The notes under the pieces were generated by a model. The model worked only from the letters and a program-made list of their open reading frames with translations. It was not told the origin of the DNA and did not search any database. DNA of 6,874 nucleotides, taken from the NCBI GenBank assembly GCA_021791995.1, contig JAJYVN010000059.1:1-6874 (forward strand). Reading direction: 5' to 3'. Below, one piece after another: positions 6,788 to 6,874 of this stretch. A program made the translations under genes and the position numbers. Position 1 is the stretch's first letter. Every line of letters begins with the position of its first letter. Source of the DNA: Bacillota bacterium. Its GTDB lineage: Bacteria > Bacillota > Sulfobacillia > RBS10-35 > JAJYVN01.

Positions 6788-6810
6788 CGTGGTGCATTCT
6801 TCCCACCACG
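6788..6810 (-). other. perfect 7-bp inverted repeat in the permease leader
   Basis: CGTGGTG and CACCACG (6788-6794 and 6804-6810) form a perfect 7-bp stem with a 9-nt loop, 45 nt upstream of the permease start. No T-run follows on either strand, so it is not a standard intrinsic terminator. It could be a leader hairpin or an operator for a dimeric repressor. Just beyond it, a possible tail of an upstream minus-strand gene ends at TGA 6834-6832 (ALDAVRHDTLPAR), too short to judge. Confidence 0.35.
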
Positions 6811-6874
6811 CCCGTCCATCCATACGGACCTTCAGCGGGCGGGCAAGGTATCATGACGCACTGCGTCGAGCGCG

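Noticed and set aside
6788..6810. Intrinsic terminator at the perfect hairpin
   Set aside because: No T-run follows the stem on either strand. The run of T at about 6775-6780 precedes the stem on the + strand.

Overview
The window comes from a moderately GC-rich bacterial chromosome and has two parts: the decaying remnant of an IS607-family insertion sequence on the + strand (about 1-2100), and a block of bacterial genes all read on the - strand (6743 down to 2110). The species cannot be fixed from sequence alone. The ftsH-like gene resembles a divergent branch I recall from Chloroflexota and other Gram-positive-type lineages, but that is only a family impression.

IS607 part. The left edge cuts into tnpA (serine recombinase), of which only the C-terminal two thirds is visible. 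It overlaps tnpB by a GTGA start/stop, the usual IS607 layout. tnpB (RNA-guided nuclease of the Cas12 ancestor family) is a pseudogene. Its protein can be followed through three frames, with two nonsense codons (398-400 and 1579-1581) and three frameshifts, although all three RuvC catalytic acidic residues and the four-cysteine zinc knuckle are still encoded. The 3' end of tnpB leads into a hairpin-rich stretch (about 1950-2097) that could be the omega RNA/right end of the element. It stops about a dozen bases short of the CCA end of a tRNA gene.

Minus-strand block, in transcription order: an FtsX-type ABC permease (6743-5607), its LolD/MacB-type ATPase 6 nt later (5600-4893), a short spacer with a good extended -10 promoter, a divergent FtsH-like membrane AAA+ zinc protease that appears to lack the usual extracytoplasmic domain (4833-3025), an unrecognised membrane-anchored protein whose start overlaps the protease stop by 11 nt (3035-2238), and a tRNA-Leu(CAA) with encoded CCA (2193-2110). 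The ABC pair probably acts on a substrate at or in the membrane. The protease and the overlapping anchored protein look like a coupled pair, so the latter is a candidate adaptor, regulator or substrate. The IS remnant converges on this block and lies just behind the tRNA 3' end.

The points most worth following are the protease/unknown-protein pair and the possible surviving omega RNA beside the tRNA. No CRISPR array, rRNA or classical T-tract terminator was seen.
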